A stretch of 64,000 bases of DNA from Bacillota bacterium (GTDB taxonomy: Bacteria > Bacillota > SHA-98 > Ch115 > JABLXJ01): contig JABLXJ010000008.1 of NCBI GenBank assembly GCA_013178125.1, positions 1 to 64,000 on the forward strand, read 5' to 3'. Positions 32,558 through 45,698 of the stretch are shown here, one piece after another. The position numbers and the translations under genes are program-made. How positions within the stretch are numbered: position 1 is the stretch's first letter; each line of letters begins with the position of its first letter. Under the pieces are notes generated by a model. The model was not told where the DNA came from. It did not search any database and saw nothing but the letters and a program-made list of their open reading frames with translations.

Positions 32558-33370
32558 GTGCTGCCGTTTGAGAGACAACTGGCTATCTTGGAGGCCCTGA
32601 AAGAAAAGGGAACCGTCGATATTGCTACGCTGGCGGAGAGGCTCGGGGTATCGACAAACACCCTGCGAAGGGATTTAGCCTTTCTCGAGGCCAAGGGCTA
32701 CCTGAGGCGCGTCTATGGTGGTGCCACGATTATGAGCGTGAGCCCGCTCGAGGCCAAATATATAAACTATGATACGCGTACAGGCCTGGCCAACGAGAGA
32801 AAGGATACCATAGGCATGGTGGCCGCGGATATGATCCTCGATGGCGACACCGTCATCCTGGACTCTGGCACGACAACCCTCCAGATTGCGAGGCACCTGG
32901 AGGGTAAGCGTAACGTCACGGTCATCACCAATGATATCAAGGTAGCGGCAGAGCTGTGCGGCAAGCATGGGATCCTGGTGGTTACGACGGGCGGGTTTAC
33001 AGATGAATCATTTTCATCGAGCGGGGTGATAGCGGAGAGGACCATAGCCGAGGTGCGTCCGGACAAGGTTTTCCTCTCGGCGCTGGGGATATCGGTTAAG
33101 GATGGGCTCACGGACGGGAGGATGGAACAGGCCACAATCAAGCGGGTCATGGCCAAAGCAGGCCGGGAGGTCATTCTGGTGGCCGACTCGAGCAAGGTGG
33201 GGAAGGTTTTATCATGTTTTATCTGCCCCGTATCCTCGATTACGAGGTGGGTAACGGATAGTGGGGTGCCGCCAAATATGGTCGCCGACGTGGAGCGGGA
33301 GGGATGCGAGGTTATCATCGCCAGCCGGCAGGGCGGCAGGGTCGAACAGATAGGATACCTGGGGCTTTAG
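32558..33370 (+). CDS. DeoR-family transcriptional regulator
   Basis: 270 residues starting at GTG. HTH: LPFERQLAILEALKEKGTVD, IATLAERLGVSTNTLRRDLA, FLEAKGYLRRVYGGA. The effector domain has the phosphosugar-binding motifs DSGTTTLQIARHLEGKRNVT, VVTTGGFTDESFSSSG and ILVADSSKVGKV. It probably represses the transporter operon that starts 140 bases downstream and responds to a sugar phosphate. Having both SorC and DeoR regulators side by side is unusual for one small locus. Confidence 0.9.
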   Translation: MLPFERQLAILEALKEKGTVDIATLAERLGVSTNTLRRDLAFLEAKGYLRRVYGGATIMSVSPLEAKYINYDTRTGLANERKDTIGMVAADMILDGDTVILDSGTTTLQIARHLEGKRNVTVITNDIKVAAELCGKHGILVVTTGGFTDESFSSSGVIAERTIAEVRPDKVFLSALGISVKDGLTDGRMEQATIKRVMAKAGREVILVADSSKVGKVLSCFICPVSSITRWVTDSGVPPNMVADVEREGCEVIIASRQGGRVEQIGYLGL

Positions 33371-33508
33371 GGGCCCTGAAGGGGGGTGGCCGTAGGACAA
33401 ACATTGTGGCAAAAGGGTTTATTTCTTTAATACATTGTAGGTAATAACTTTATCGACAAGTAGGTGTTTTTAGAGATAAATTAAGTTTTAGGAAAAGGAG
33501 GAGCAAAA

Positions 33509-34990
33509 ATGTACCGTCTCGTCAGCCTAACGACCGCCATCCGCGGCTCTAAAAGGCTAATCCTGTTGGCTGTACTCGTGATGCTGCTAGTGGGCGTCGC
33601 CTCCGTCGCGCCAGTCGGTGCCGCCGAATCCTGGTGGGCCCAGGTTGCAAAACCGTACCGCGGCACGGTTATTACAGGTATTTCTGAAAGCACGCCTCCC
33701 TCGAAATACATGCAGCAAGTGTTAGCGCCCGCTTTTGAGAAGGAGACCGGCATCCGGGTCAAGTTCGAGGTTACCTCGTGGGACCAGATGTACGACAAAG
33801 AAATCAAAGATATGGAAGCGGGCACGGGCGTCTACGATTTTGTTTACATCGAACAGGATATCATATATGCTTATCTCCAGCGTAACTTTCTAGTAGATCT
33901 GACTAAATTTATGGAGGAAAAACCCAACCTGGTCTATCCTGACCTCGACATGGGCGACTTCACCTCCTTTATCAATTATTTTAAAGATGCTGACACCGGT
34001 CACCTCTATGGGTTGCCCTTTGAATCCTTCCTCAAATTCTACCTCTATCGTAAGGATCTATTTGAAGATCCCAAGATCAAGGCTGAGTTCAAGGAAAAGT
34101 ACGGCTGGGATCTGAGGCCGGCGACCACCTTTAAGGAGTACGAACAAATTGCGGAATTTTTCACCGACTACGGCAAGCGGCACAAAATGGATCTATGGGG
34201 CACCACCGTTCAGGCGGGGTCACATCCAGCGGCGTTTTATGAGATGGTGGAGACTATCTGGCCATCCTGGGGTATTTACAACTGGGGCATCAACACGAAG
34301 ACCTGGCGATCCTCAATGGCGCAGGGAGGTATGCTGGATAGCCCGAGGTCCAAGGAGGCTCTCCGCTGGTGGGTCAGCATGTTGAAATATGCCCCGCCTG
34401 AAGCTACAAGCAGCACCTGGGATGAGGTCGCCGCCTCCATGGCAGCAGGTCGAGCCGCTCAGGGCTGGGTATATGGCGAGAATACCGCCTGGATCGCCAC
34501 CGATCCGAAGCGGTCTAAGGTGGTGGGCAAGATCGGCGTCGCCCTGCCGCCTTTGTACCCCGGCGTTCAGGATGATGCGGCCAAGGGTAAGGGATACATC
34601 GGCTATTATGATGGCGGTGCCCTGGGGATTCCGCATTCCTCCCGCAATAAGGAAGCTGCCTTACTCTTCCTGCAGTGGGTGACCCGCAAGGAGTTCCAGG
34701 GAGATTTCGCCGCGGCATCCGCTCGAATAGTGCGCAAGTCCACCTTTGATGATCCTAAGGTGCGGGCCCTCGACCCGAAGGTGGATTCCTACTTCACGAA
34801 GATGAAAAAGTATGGCCCGTTGTTCGCTGGCGCGCCGCCGTTTCCCTTCCACGCTACCATTCGAGAAGTGATCCTGCCCTTCGTGTTGAAGGCAATTTCA
34901 GGAGAGCTGACGCCTGAGGCGGCGCTAGACCAGGCGGCCAAGGCCGTCGATGCCGAGCTTGCACGATTAGGATATGGGAAAGGGAAGTAA
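33509..34990 (+). CDS. CUT1-type ABC transporter substrate-binding protein (polyol/sugar)
   Basis: 493 residues. A long signal sequence ends near VGAAES (residue about 42). The mature protein is a family 1 binding protein: [70 protein letters not shown]-like region [20 protein letters not shown], and [20 protein letters not shown]. The ribosome site AAAGGAGGAGC precedes the ATG. It is longer than most members and resembles binding proteins of polyol/glycerol-type systems. The ligand is inferred from the dehydrogenase gene downstream. Confidence 0.88.
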   Translation: MYRLVSLTTAIRGSKRLILLAVLVMLLVGVASVAPVGAAESWWAQVAKPYRGTVITGISESTPPSKYMQQVLAPAFEKETGIRVKFEVTSWDQMYDKEIKDMEAGTGVYDFVYIEQDIIYAYLQRNFLVDLTKFMEEKPNLVYPDLDMGDFTSFINYFKDADTGHLYGLPFESFLKFYLYRKDLFEDPKIKAEFKEKYGWDLRPATTFKEYEQIAEFFTDYGKRHKMDLWGTTVQAGSHPAAFYEMVETIWPSWGIYNWGINTKTWRSSMAQGGMLDSPRSKEALRWWVSMLKYAPPEATSSTWDEVAASMAAGRAAQGWVYGENTAWIATDPKRSKVVGKIGVALPPLYPGVQDDAAKGKGYIGYYDGGALGIPHSSRNKEAALLFLQWVTRKEFQGDFAAASARIVRKSTFDDPKVRALDPKVDSYFTKMKKYGPLFAGAPPFPFHATIREVILPFVLKAISGELTPEAALDQAAKAVDAELARLGYGKGK

Positions 34991-35000
34991 GGTGGCTAAG

Positions 35001-35900
35001 ATGGGTATTGTAGTTTCGCGGGGCTTTCGCCGGGAGCGCACGGCGTGGGGGCTTCTCGCCCCCACGCTAATCGTATTAGGTTTCGCCGGTCTCCTGCCCT
35101 TCTTATATGTGCTTTATGTAGGTTTTTTTGATTGGAACATCTTTTCTCGAACGGTCGGGCTCACCTGGGCCGGAGCGGCCAACTACCGCCGCCTGGTCTT
35201 TGACGCGGATTTTCTGGCGGCATTATGGCGTGGTATAAAATTTACCCTATGGACCGTCTCTATCGAGATGATATTGGGTTTTGCCCTGGCCCTCCTGCTT
35301 ATGAGGCCCCTCCGGGGCCGCAACTTCTTCCGGGCAGCTTACGCCCTTCCTTTGACGCTGGCCCCTATCGCTTTGGGCGCGACGTGGCGGCTGATGACCA
35401 TCCCAGGCTTTGGCCTTATCCCATATTACCTCTCCCGGTTGGGGATCGATTACAACATCGGACGCCACGCCAGCCAGGCCTTTTTCACCACTGTAGCTAT
35501 GGATGTATGGCACTGGACCCCCTTCGTTACTCTAACTCTTTTGGCCGGACTCACCGCACTACCGAGAGAGCCGTTTGAGCAGGCTCAGGTCGATGGAGCC
35601 CACAGCTGGCATATTCTTCGATATCTGACACTTCCCATGCTGCGCCCTGTTATCAGTACAGCTTTATTCCTGCGTATCATGGATGCGCTTCGCATCGTCG
35701 ATGAGGTCTGGATGCTAACAAGCGGCGGCCCCGGAACGGCCACCCGATATGCGGGGATCCACGTGTGGCGGGTAGTGTTTCCTAAAACTGACTACGGATA
35801 TGGCTCGGCCATGTCGGTCCTGCTACTCTATTTCACCATTGTACTGTGCTGGTTGCTACTCACGACGATCATACAAGTGGGAAGGGAGACAAGCGATTGA
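35001..35900 (+). CDS. CUT1 ABC transporter permease, MalF/UgpA type
   Basis: About 299 residues, six hydrophobic segments. Landmarks: [32 protein letters not shown] at the first helix; the coupling loop [20 protein letters not shown]; and [23 protein letters not shown] at 35001 is chosen because AAGGTGG lies eight bases upstream; the frame is open from 34974 and overlaps the previous stop. The gene's stop overlaps the next start (TGATG). It pairs with the following permease. Confidence 0.88.
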   Translation: MGIVVSRGFRRERTAWGLLAPTLIVLGFAGLLPFLYVLYVGFFDWNIFSRTVGLTWAGAANYRRLVFDADFLAALWRGIKFTLWTVSIEMILGFALALLLMRPLRGRNFFRAAYALPLTLAPIALGATWRLMTIPGFGLIPYYLSRLGIDYNIGRHASQAFFTTVAMDVWHWTPFVTLTLLAGLTALPREPFEQAQVDGAHSWHILRYLTLPMLRPVISTALFLRIMDALRIVDEVWMLTSGGPGTATRYAGIHVWRVVFPKTDYGYGSAMSVLLLYFTIVLCWLLLTTIIQVGRETSD

Positions 35901-36751
35901 TGCGAAGAGCGGTATTATGGGTAATCCATACAGGCTGGCTTTATGGGGTATGGATTCTACTGATGCTTATTACCCTTTTCCCCATTTACTGGACGTTTGT
36001 TATCTCAGCACGTACCCGTCTCGAGCTTTTTTCCGGACCTAAATTGTGGCAGACCAGTTTTTACGCAGAAAACTATATACGCCCCCTATTTCGTGATATC
36101 TATGGAGCCTACCTGTTCAACTCGCTCGTAGTTGCAACGGGCAACACCCTCCTGGTAATCATCCTCGCTGTATTGGCTACCTATGCCTTATCACGCTTCC
36201 GCGTGAGCGGGGCCCGGAATATCTTCTTCTGGGCTATTACCAACCGTATGGCGCCCCCGGCTGCCTTTATGCTTCCTTTGTACTTGTTATACAGCCGGGT
36301 AATCAAGGTGGGGGACTGGTCGCTGTTCGATACCCGCATCGGGCTTATCCTGGCGTACTGCGTTTTCAACCTCCCTTTTGCCATCTGGTTGCTGAAGGGC
36401 ATTGTAGATACGATCCCAAAACAGCTGGATGAGGCGGCCATGGTCGATGGAGCAACCATCTTACAGGTGATCCGCATCATCATCGTGCCTCTATCGGCGC
36501 CCGGCATCGCCATTACGGGCCTCTTGAGCTGGATATTCGCATGGAATGAATATCTCTTCGCAGCTACGCTAACCAGCTCCGAGGCGCGTACCATCACGAC
36601 CGGGTTGATGGAGTTCGTTACCGTGGTCGGCACTAATTGGGGCGAGATGGCGGCCATTGCCATGGTATCTGTCCTGCCGGCCATTTTGCTCCTTGCACTG
36701 GTTCAACGTTATATCATCGCCGGATTAACCTTTGGTGCAGTTCGAGAATAG
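35900..36751 (+). CDS. CUT1 ABC transporter permease, MalG/UgpE type
   Basis: 283 residues, six hydrophobic segments. Landmarks: [40 protein letters not shown]; the coupling loop [20 protein letters not shown]; and [20 protein letters not shown]. Start and previous stop share one base (TGATG), and AAGGGAG lies upstream within the preceding gene. No ATPase gene follows, so the transporter must borrow one. Confidence 0.9.
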   Translation: MRRAVLWVIHTGWLYGVWILLMLITLFPIYWTFVISARTRLELFSGPKLWQTSFYAENYIRPLFRDIYGAYLFNSLVVATGNTLLVIILAVLATYALSRFRVSGARNIFFWAITNRMAPPAAFMLPLYLLYSRVIKVGDWSLFDTRIGLILAYCVFNLPFAIWLLKGIVDTIPKQLDEAAMVDGATILQVIRIIIVPLSAPGIAITGLLSWIFAWNEYLFAATLTSSEARTITTGLMEFVTVVGTNWGEMAAIAMVSVLPAILLLALVQRYIIAGLTFGAVRE

Positions 36752-36772
36752 GCTGGGGAGGGAGTAAGGCAA

Positions 36773-36958
36773 ATGTCTAGCCGAAAGCCTGGATTTCTAA
36801 GGATGGAGACCAATCTTTTCGATCGGGTTTTCATCGGGGTGGTGCTGTTTGTGGCAATTCACTTGATTTGGATGCGCTTCATCGAGCTTTACGTGCCGCT
36901 GAGTGTAGCAACAGCTCTCTCCATAGTCGTCATGCTCGCGATCATCAGGTGGGGGTGA
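36773..36958 (+). CDS. Small two-helix membrane protein of the polyol transporter operon
   Basis: 61 residues. After a short basic N-terminus come two hydrophobic segments (FDRVFIGVVLFVAIHLIWMR and PLSVATALSIVVMLAIIRWG). It sits 21 bases after the second permease and 10 bases before the dehydrogenase, in the same direction, so it belongs to the operon. It could be an accessory subunit of the transporter, as small membrane proteins accompany glycerol/polyol systems. No family was recognised with certainty. Confidence 0.7.
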   Translation: MSSRKPGFLRMETNLFDRVFIGVVLFVAIHLIWMRFIELYVPLSVATALSIVVMLAIIRWG

Positions 36959-36968
36959 ACGATTTATC

Positions 36969-38054
36969 ATGACGATATCTAAAACGATGCAGGCTGTGGT
37001 GGTCTACGGGCCCCGTGACTACCGGCTCGAGGAACGACCGATCCCTGAGGTAGGCCAGGGGGAGGTACTGGTGAAGGTTTTGGCCGCTGGCATCTGCGCA
37101 AGCGACGTGAAGACTTTCTATGGCCTGCGCGTATGGGGGTCCGAGGATATCCCTCCCTATATTGAAGCACCGGTTACGGCCGGGCATGAATTCGTAGGAG
37201 AGGTAGTGGCCTTGGGTGAAGGAGCCGCCGAGAAATACGGCCTCGCTATCGGGGATATGGCCGTCTCCGAACAAATCGTTCCGTGCTGGGGGTGCCGGTA
37301 TTGCCGGCGAGGACAGTACTGGATGTGTCAGCGGCATGATATATACGGGTTCAAGCGGGGGCGAGCTGAGGGCGCATGGGCTCAATATATGAAATATCCG
37401 GCCAACGCCCTCAACTATAGGGTACCCAAAGAAATCAGACCAGAGCTGGCAGCCACTATCGAGCCACTGGCGTGTGCTATTCACGCAGTTGAACGCGCCG
37501 ACATTCAGCTGGGTGATGTGGTCGTCATTGGGGGCATGGGTGCTATCGGACTGTTTATGCTGCAGGTTGCCAGGATGAAGGGACCAGGCCTGCTTGTTGC
37601 TACCGACCTGAAACCCCACCGGCTGGAGCTTGCGCAGCGCCTGGGAGCCGATGTGGTCATTAATCCTGCCACAGAGGATCCGGTAGAGAAGGTGCTGGAT
37701 ATGACGGACCAGTACGGATGTGACGTTTACATCGAGGCGAGCGGAGCCGGGGCGGCTGTGCCGCAAGGTTTGAAGATGATACGCAAGCTGGGGACCTTCG
37801 TCGAGTTCAGCGTCCATTCGGGCCCCATCGCGGTAGATTGGTCGATTATCGGCGATGTGAAAGAGCTCAACATTCACGGCGCTCATCTAAGCCCTTACGC
37901 CTACCCCAAGGCCATCAGATACCTTGAAAATGGCAAGGTAAACGCCGATCCCATCGTGACCCACAAACTACCTTTAAAGGATTATCGTAAAGGGATAGAA
38001 CTGGTCCACGAAGGTAATGAATCAGTGAAAGTCGTCTTGATCCCGGGATCATAG
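36969..38054 (+). CDS. Zn-dependent erythritol/L-threitol-type dehydrogenase
   Basis: 361 residues. Catalytic zinc: GICASDVKTFYG and AGHEFVGEVVALG; structural zinc: CWGCRYCRRGQYWMC. Rossmann motif GGMGAIGLFMLQVAR then ATDLKPHRLELAQRLGADVV. The start AVVVYGPRDYRLEERPIPEV, the EQIVPCWGCRYC-RRGQYWMC context and GCDVYIEASGAGAAVPQGLK MIRKLGTFVEFSV closely recall EltD-type erythritol/L-threitol dehydrogenases as remembered. It would oxidise a C4 (or related) polyol to a ketose such as erythrulose. It is the last gene of the transporter operon. The precise substrate is an inference. Confidence 0.82.
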   Translation: MTISKTMQAVVVYGPRDYRLEERPIPEVGQGEVLVKVLAAGICASDVKTFYGLRVWGSEDIPPYIEAPVTAGHEFVGEVVALGEGAAEKYGLAIGDMAVSEQIVPCWGCRYCRRGQYWMCQRHDIYGFKRGRAEGAWAQYMKYPANALNYRVPKEIRPELAATIEPLACAIHAVERADIQLGDVVVIGGMGAIGLFMLQVARMKGPGLLVATDLKPHRLELAQRLGADVVINPATEDPVEKVLDMTDQYGCDVYIEASGAGAAVPQGLKMIRKLGTFVEFSVHSGPIAVDWSIIGDVKELNIHGAHLSPYAYPKAIRYLENGKVNADPIVTHKLPLKDYRKGIELVHEGNESVKVVLIPGS

Positions 38055-38063
38055 ATTCTGTCT

Positions 38064-38084
38064 CACACCCGCACCGGCTCAACC

Positions 38085-38102
<18 letters not shown>
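38064..38102. terminator. 12-bp hairpin between convergent dehydrogenase and carB
   Basis: CACACCCGCACC pairs perfectly with GGTGCGGGTGTG across a 14-base loop. The right arm lies within the last codons of carB. It is probably shared as a transcription barrier by both convergent operons, although there is no T-run. Confidence 0.6.
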
Positions 38103-41374
<3,272 letters not shown>

Positions 41375-41375
<1 letters not shown>

Positions 41376-42733
41376 TAGGCCTCAACCCCCGCTTTAGGAT
41401 TCGCATGCTCGACGACCTCCGCGCCTCGCTCGCGCTTCTCTTCGTGCTTCTCGTGCTTCTCTACTCGGTGCTTCTCTACTCGCTTCTGCTTCTCCATTCG
41501 TCCCTCTACTCGCCCTCGATCCTCTCTTATGAAGTCGTCCATCATCCTTGTGAAGCTTTCGAATAGGTACCATGAGTCATGTGGGCCCGGCGAGGCCTCG
41601 GGGTGATATTGAACGGATAGGAGCCTCAGGCTCGGGACCTCCATGCCCTCGAGGGTATTATCGTTAAGGTTGATATGGGTTACCTTGAGATCGTTAAATG
41701 CAGGCGCAGGCACGCCCCCGGGTGCTCTGAGTGCTCCGGGTGCTCCAGTCATCCTTTCGGAGAGGTCCACGCAGAATCCATGGTTCTGGGCCGTGATCTC
41801 CACCTTTCCGGTCATGAGGTTTTTCACCGGGTGATTGCCGCCGTGATGGCCAAACTTGAGCTTGTAGGTATTGAAACCGAGGGCCAGACCGAGGAGCTGG
41901 TGGCCGAGGCATATCCCGAAGATCGGCCTCCTGCCCAGGAGCTTCCGCACCTCCGCGACGATTGTCGGAAGTCCTGCGGGGTCGCCGGGGCCGTTTGAGA
42001 GGAATATCCCGTCGGGATTCATTGCCAGTATCTCCTCAGCCCGGGTGTAGGCAGGAACCACAGTGATGTAACATCCTGCCCGCTCCAGCATCTTGAGGAT
42101 GTTGCGCTTTATGCCGAAGTCCATCGCCACGACCTTATATTGTCGCTTATGCTGGCGGCGTCCCTCGCCGTAGCCATCGTCATCATGCCCCCCACCACAC
42201 CCTCCGTCTTGCGCCCGCTCGAGCCGCTCGTTCCAGACATAGCTCTCCTTGCAGGTCACATACTGGACCATATCCCTGCCGACCAGGCCCGGGTGCGCCC
42301 TGGCCTTTTGAACGAGGCTCAGTGGGTCGAGATCCTCAGTAGATATGACTCCTTTCATGGCGCCCGCCTCCCGGATGTGCTTGGTAAGGGCGCGGGTGTC
42401 TATCCCCTCGATGCCTATGGTGTTGTGGCCCTCGAGGAATTCCTTGAGGGTCCTGGTCGCCCTCCAGTTATGCGGGAAGGGGCTGTACTCCCTCACTATG
42501 AGGGCCTCGGCCTGGAGCCGCTCGGATTCGCTATCATCGAAGTTTATTCCATAATTGCCGATCAGTGGGTAGGTCAGGGTGACGATCTGCCCCTTGTAGG
42601 ACGGGTCCGTTATTATCTCCTGGTAACCCGTGAGGCTCGTGTTGAACACTACCTCGCCATATACCTCCCCATTCCCAGAAAAAGCTTCACCCTCAAGGGT
42701 GAAGCCATCTTCAAGCACTAATAAAACTTTCAT
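41375..42733 (-). CDS. carA: Carbamoyl-phosphate synthase small (glutaminase) subunit
   Basis: 452 residues, about 75 longer than usual. The N-terminal domain has [20 protein letters not shown] and [12 protein letters not shown]. The class I glutaminase has the nucleophile in [15 protein letters not shown], plus QNHGFCVD and the catalytic His/Glu in [14 protein letters not shown]. It provides ammonia to CarB. Two unusual parts are seen: a Gly/Asp/His-rich insert at about 173-197 ([15 protein letters not shown]) and a highly charged repeat tail from about 411 ([20 protein letters not shown]) encoded by tandem DNA repeats at 41400-41480. GAGGTGAT lies seven bases before the ATG. Confidence 0.96.
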
Positions 42734-43285
42734 TGCCCAATCACCTCAAACCCGCCTGCATCATGCTGCATCATACCATCATGCTCTCTACCATCATACC
42801 CTGCACCATCATACTCTGCACGCCAAGCCAACAAGCGAAGGCTTCCGCGATTCGCAACATCCCGACTCGCGACATTCTGCTAATCCTATATTCGCCGATT
42901 TGCGATACCCCATGTACACAAATCGAAACACCGCTCGAAACACCGTAATGTCTATCGCAATGTCTATCTCTAATAATCTATCTAAGCAATGTTCATCTAA
43001 CAAGGCATTTCTTATAGTCTAGAGCACCTGCGAGAGGATGTCAACCCCTCAAAACGCGCCCCTCAAAACACGCCACGCCAACAAGCCTCAACAAGTCCTT
43101 AAACAACCCCTCAAATAAGTCTACCCGACAAGCTCTATCTTCAATAAGTCCACGAGCATTCTCCCGGCGAGCCTCTGCAAGTCCCTTACTGGCTCTCGTC
43201 ATATCCCTTATCCCCGCATGGACACCCTCGCGCAGGCACCCCAGGCTCAGGCTCTCTCGTCACCGGTCAGCCATCTTAATTCGCT
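42734..43285. other. Intergenic region upstream of carA
   Basis: 552 bases without a gene. 42760-42830 holds imperfect repeats of CCATCATACTCTGCAC; 42925-42970 has CGAAACACCG twice and AATGTCTATC twice; 43050-43080 has CCCTCAAAACRCGCC twice. No clear pyrimidine-type attenuator or T-tailed hairpin was found, so carAB regulation is not visible. Confidence 0.45.
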
Positions 43286-43579
43286 TTAATCTGTAAGGTC
43301 TTCCGCAAACATCTGCTTCGTGACTTTCTGAGCGTATATCTCACATACCGCCTCATCAAAAACGCCTTTAAGCGTATCTGATGGTTGCTCAAAAAATCCT
43401 GCTGCCCTGCGGGTTTGGAGGAGTTGGATGAGCTTGTGCAACTCACTTATATCCAGCCCCTGAAGAATGCTTGCTAGATTAGCTTGATCCAGACCTGCCA
43501 GGACCACCAGCAAGTGTTCTACCTCGCCGGCGCTAAGATATTGACGTATAGCTTCCACTTTCAGTTCACTCATTTTCAT
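43286..43579 (-). CDS. Small protein of unknown function next to the PEPCK-like gene
   Basis: About 97 residues from the ATG at 43579, preceded by AAAGGGGATAGGGG. Predicted all-helical: VEAIRQYLSAGEVEHLLVVL, AGLDQANLASILQGLDISEL, HKLIQLLQTRRAAGFFEQPS. The short leucine-rich helices resemble protein-interaction bundles. No family is recognised. It follows the PEPCK-like gene in the same direction after 140 bases and may be its partner. Confidence 0.6.
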   Translation of the reverse strand: MKMSELKVEAIRQYLSAGEVEHLLVVLAGLDQANLASILQGLDISELHKLIQLLQTRRAAGFFEQPSDTLKGVFDEAVCEIYAQKVTKQMFAEDLTD

Positions 43580-43718
43580 AACCCCTATCCCCTTTCCCAC
43601 GTTCATGATTGTTTTACTTCGGGTGCGAAGCGTTCTATTTCTGATGTGTTCTATTTCTGATTCTGATGTGTTCCATTCCACCCGGTGTGTTCTATCGCTT
43701 TAGCGTTCTCAGGTTAAA

Positions 43719-45569
43719 TCACTTTAGCGTTATCAGGTCAAATAGGGCCCTAGCAGCTAACTCCGGTCCCTTTATCTCATAGCCGGGTATCCCAAGCCTG
43801 GTTCTCACCTGGCCTATGAAAACGCCGGCTTTGAAGGCCGCTTCAAAGGTGCTACGTGCCAATTCCTCATGCAGGTCGCGGTATTGCGGCGGGCCGAAGA
43901 TGTTGGCGAAATAGCTGTGGACGAGGCCGGTAGATGTGGTCGTGCCCTTGGCCATGGCGGCCCCGTCACGAAAGACAGCCAGCGCTTCCTCTACATCGTT
44001 GAATCTCTCGATGATGGGATGCAACTCGTCTACCTCTTCATAGTTATTGGCATAGAGAAGATAATCTACCGGGTGGCCGTGAAGCACTTCTTCCATGGTG
44101 GTCACAGGCATTACAGCGCGGGCATTCGTCTTCTGCGGGCTCATTATGATGGCACGGTCAATCTGGTCAAAGGCATAGCCTGGCTGCAGGTCATCAAGAC
44201 GAACAAAGGCCCCTATTTCCGTGCCATACCCCTTAATGCACCCCTCCGGGCCGATTTCAAGGGAACCCATATCGTCAGCTATCACGTGGAGCTGGCGTAT
44301 ATATTCCTCGCCCAGGACCCTAAAAGCCTCTAGCGATTCGGATTTCCCCGTTGCCGTATCCCCAATAATGAGCACGTTCGCCGTCATCCCGTTTTTCAGC
44401 ACGATCCTGGTCATGGCCCCATGGAAGGGCATGCGGCGGAATTTCTTCATCACAAGAATATTGTGGAGGGTCAATATCATTTTTTTAAGATACCCGAAAT
44501 ACCCGAATTTGTCCTCACAGGGAACAGCCGCGACAAGTATTTGATTGGCCTGGTCCTCATGGAAGACAGTAGGGAGATCCCCAAACCGTTCCATGCTCTC
44601 AGGCGGGGCGCCGAAGGTGTAGATAGCATCCGGTCCCTGCGCGATCTGGTCATCGCTTGCAATCTCAAAGAGATTAGCTAGAGAGCAACCAAGGCCCATG
44701 AATCTCCGGTGGAAGTATATAAACATCACTAGGGGCCCTACCTGCGCGGGGTAACAGAGCCATTCACCACGCTTGAGAACCATTCCATCTAGAGGATTCT
44801 CATCGACCTTCTCAAACTGCCCCGTCCGCTTATTCATCGGAGGATCAATAATGAGGGGTGGATCAATCAAAATCTGCCGTATAAACGGGATATCCTCCAG
44901 GATTGTATAACACCCTCCAGGACACGGCCACGCCTTGGGGACAGCGATCACGCCAACCTGGGCACCTGCAGCAACCTGCCGGTAGACACGCGGGTGATCA
45001 CCTGTAATGTTCTCGCAAATATCCCGGTAGGCTGCCCTGACAAGGTCTGTTAATTGCTCTATGGTGTCATTGAAGGTCCGATAGGGCCTGGCATCGAGCC
45101 CGCCGCCGATGCCGGTCTCCGAATAACAGATAACAAAGCGGTCGAACCTACGCCAGTAGTTGTAAAGTTCCTCCACGAACTCATGTAAGAGTCCTGGATT
45201 CCGGGTGAATTGTGTAGCCCCTGGCACGCTGCGTGCTGCCTGTTCAAGGGGGAATGCGCCAAGGGCCTGTAGAAGAGAAATCAAGATTTCCTCTTTTTCG
45301 GCGAAGCTGGCTTCGGCAAACTCGCCGACCTTAGCCTTATTTGATCTCGCTTCAGTCTTCGCTTCAGTCTTATCTGACCTCGGCTCTGACCCTGGCTCTT
45401 CGAAGATATCGAGAAGGGGAGACTCCTTCCGGCGAAGTCGGCTGATGAAATTATGGACAGTCTCCCGGAATAAGGGGCTCGATAATAACTCCCTCGTAGT
45501 GCTGCAGACTTGATCTCCTGTGTGCATGATAACCTGCCGGGGCAGCCAGGCTATCTCTGTAAGCGACAT
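43719..45569 (-). CDS. PEP-carboxykinase/HPr-kinase-like P-loop protein
   Basis: About 616 residues from the ATG at 45569, preceded by GGGAGGGAGGAAC. The C-terminal half has a kinase-type P-loop VLIIGDTATGKSESLEAFRV, a metal-binding VIADDMGSLEIGPEGCIKGY, and TNARAVMPVTTMEEVLHGHP. This order is like the PEPCK/HPr-kinase fold. The N-terminal half contains a charged insert EPRSDKTEAKTEARSNKAK (about 62-80) of repetitive type. Not a canonical ATP-PEPCK (those have G-SGTGKTTL), so the reaction is uncertain: a nucleotide-dependent kinase or carboxykinase relative. Its mRNA leader contains a strong attenuator. Confidence 0.65.
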   Translation of the reverse strand: MSLTEIAWLPRQVIMHTGDQVCSTTRELLSSPLFRETVHNFISRLRRKESPLLDIFEEPGSEPRSDKTEAKTEARSNKAKVGEFAEASFAEKEEILISLLQALGAFPLEQAARSVPGATQFTRNPGLLHEFVEELYNYWRRFDRFVICYSETGIGGGLDARPYRTFNDTIEQLTDLVRAAYRDICENITGDHPRVYRQVAAGAQVGVIAVPKAWPCPGGCYTILEDIPFIRQILIDPPLIIDPPMNKRTGQFEKVDENPLDGMVLKRGEWLCYPAQVGPLVMFIYFHRRFMGLGCSLANLFEIASDDQIAQGPDAIYTFGAPPESMERFGDLPTVFHEDQANQILVAAVPCEDKFGYFGYLKKMILTLHNILVMKKFRRMPFHGAMTRIVLKNGMTANVLIIGDTATGKSESLEAFRVLGEEYIRQLHVIADDMGSLEIGPEGCIKGYGTEIGAFVRLDDLQPGYAFDQIDRAIIMSPQKTNARAVMPVTTMEEVLHGHPVDYLLYANNYEEVDELHPIIERFNDVEEALAVFRDGAAMAKGTTTSTGLVHSYFANIFGPPQYRDLHEELARSTFEAAFKAGVFIGQVRTRLGIPGYEIKGPELAARALFDLITLK

Positions 45570-45640
45570 AGATGTTCCTCCCTCCCACGATTTGGATCCC
45601 ATGATGTAGATCCCATCTAGACTAATTAATCCATCTCGCC

Positions 45641-45698
45641 TAAATAAAAAGGCTACAGAGAGACGCCTCCAAGCCTGGAGAACGCATCTTCTGTAGCC
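45641..45698 (-). terminator. Attenuator/terminator in the leader of the PEPCK-like gene
   Basis: Read on the minus strand, GGCTACAGA (from 45698) pairs with TCTGTAGCC (ending 45651), a perfect 9-bp stem closing over an inner CTCCAGGCTTGGAG hairpin. TTTTTATTT follows immediately. The structure lies 72 bases before the start codon and 3' of an AT-rich candidate promoter (45740-45770), so it probably controls read-through into the gene. Confidence 0.75.
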
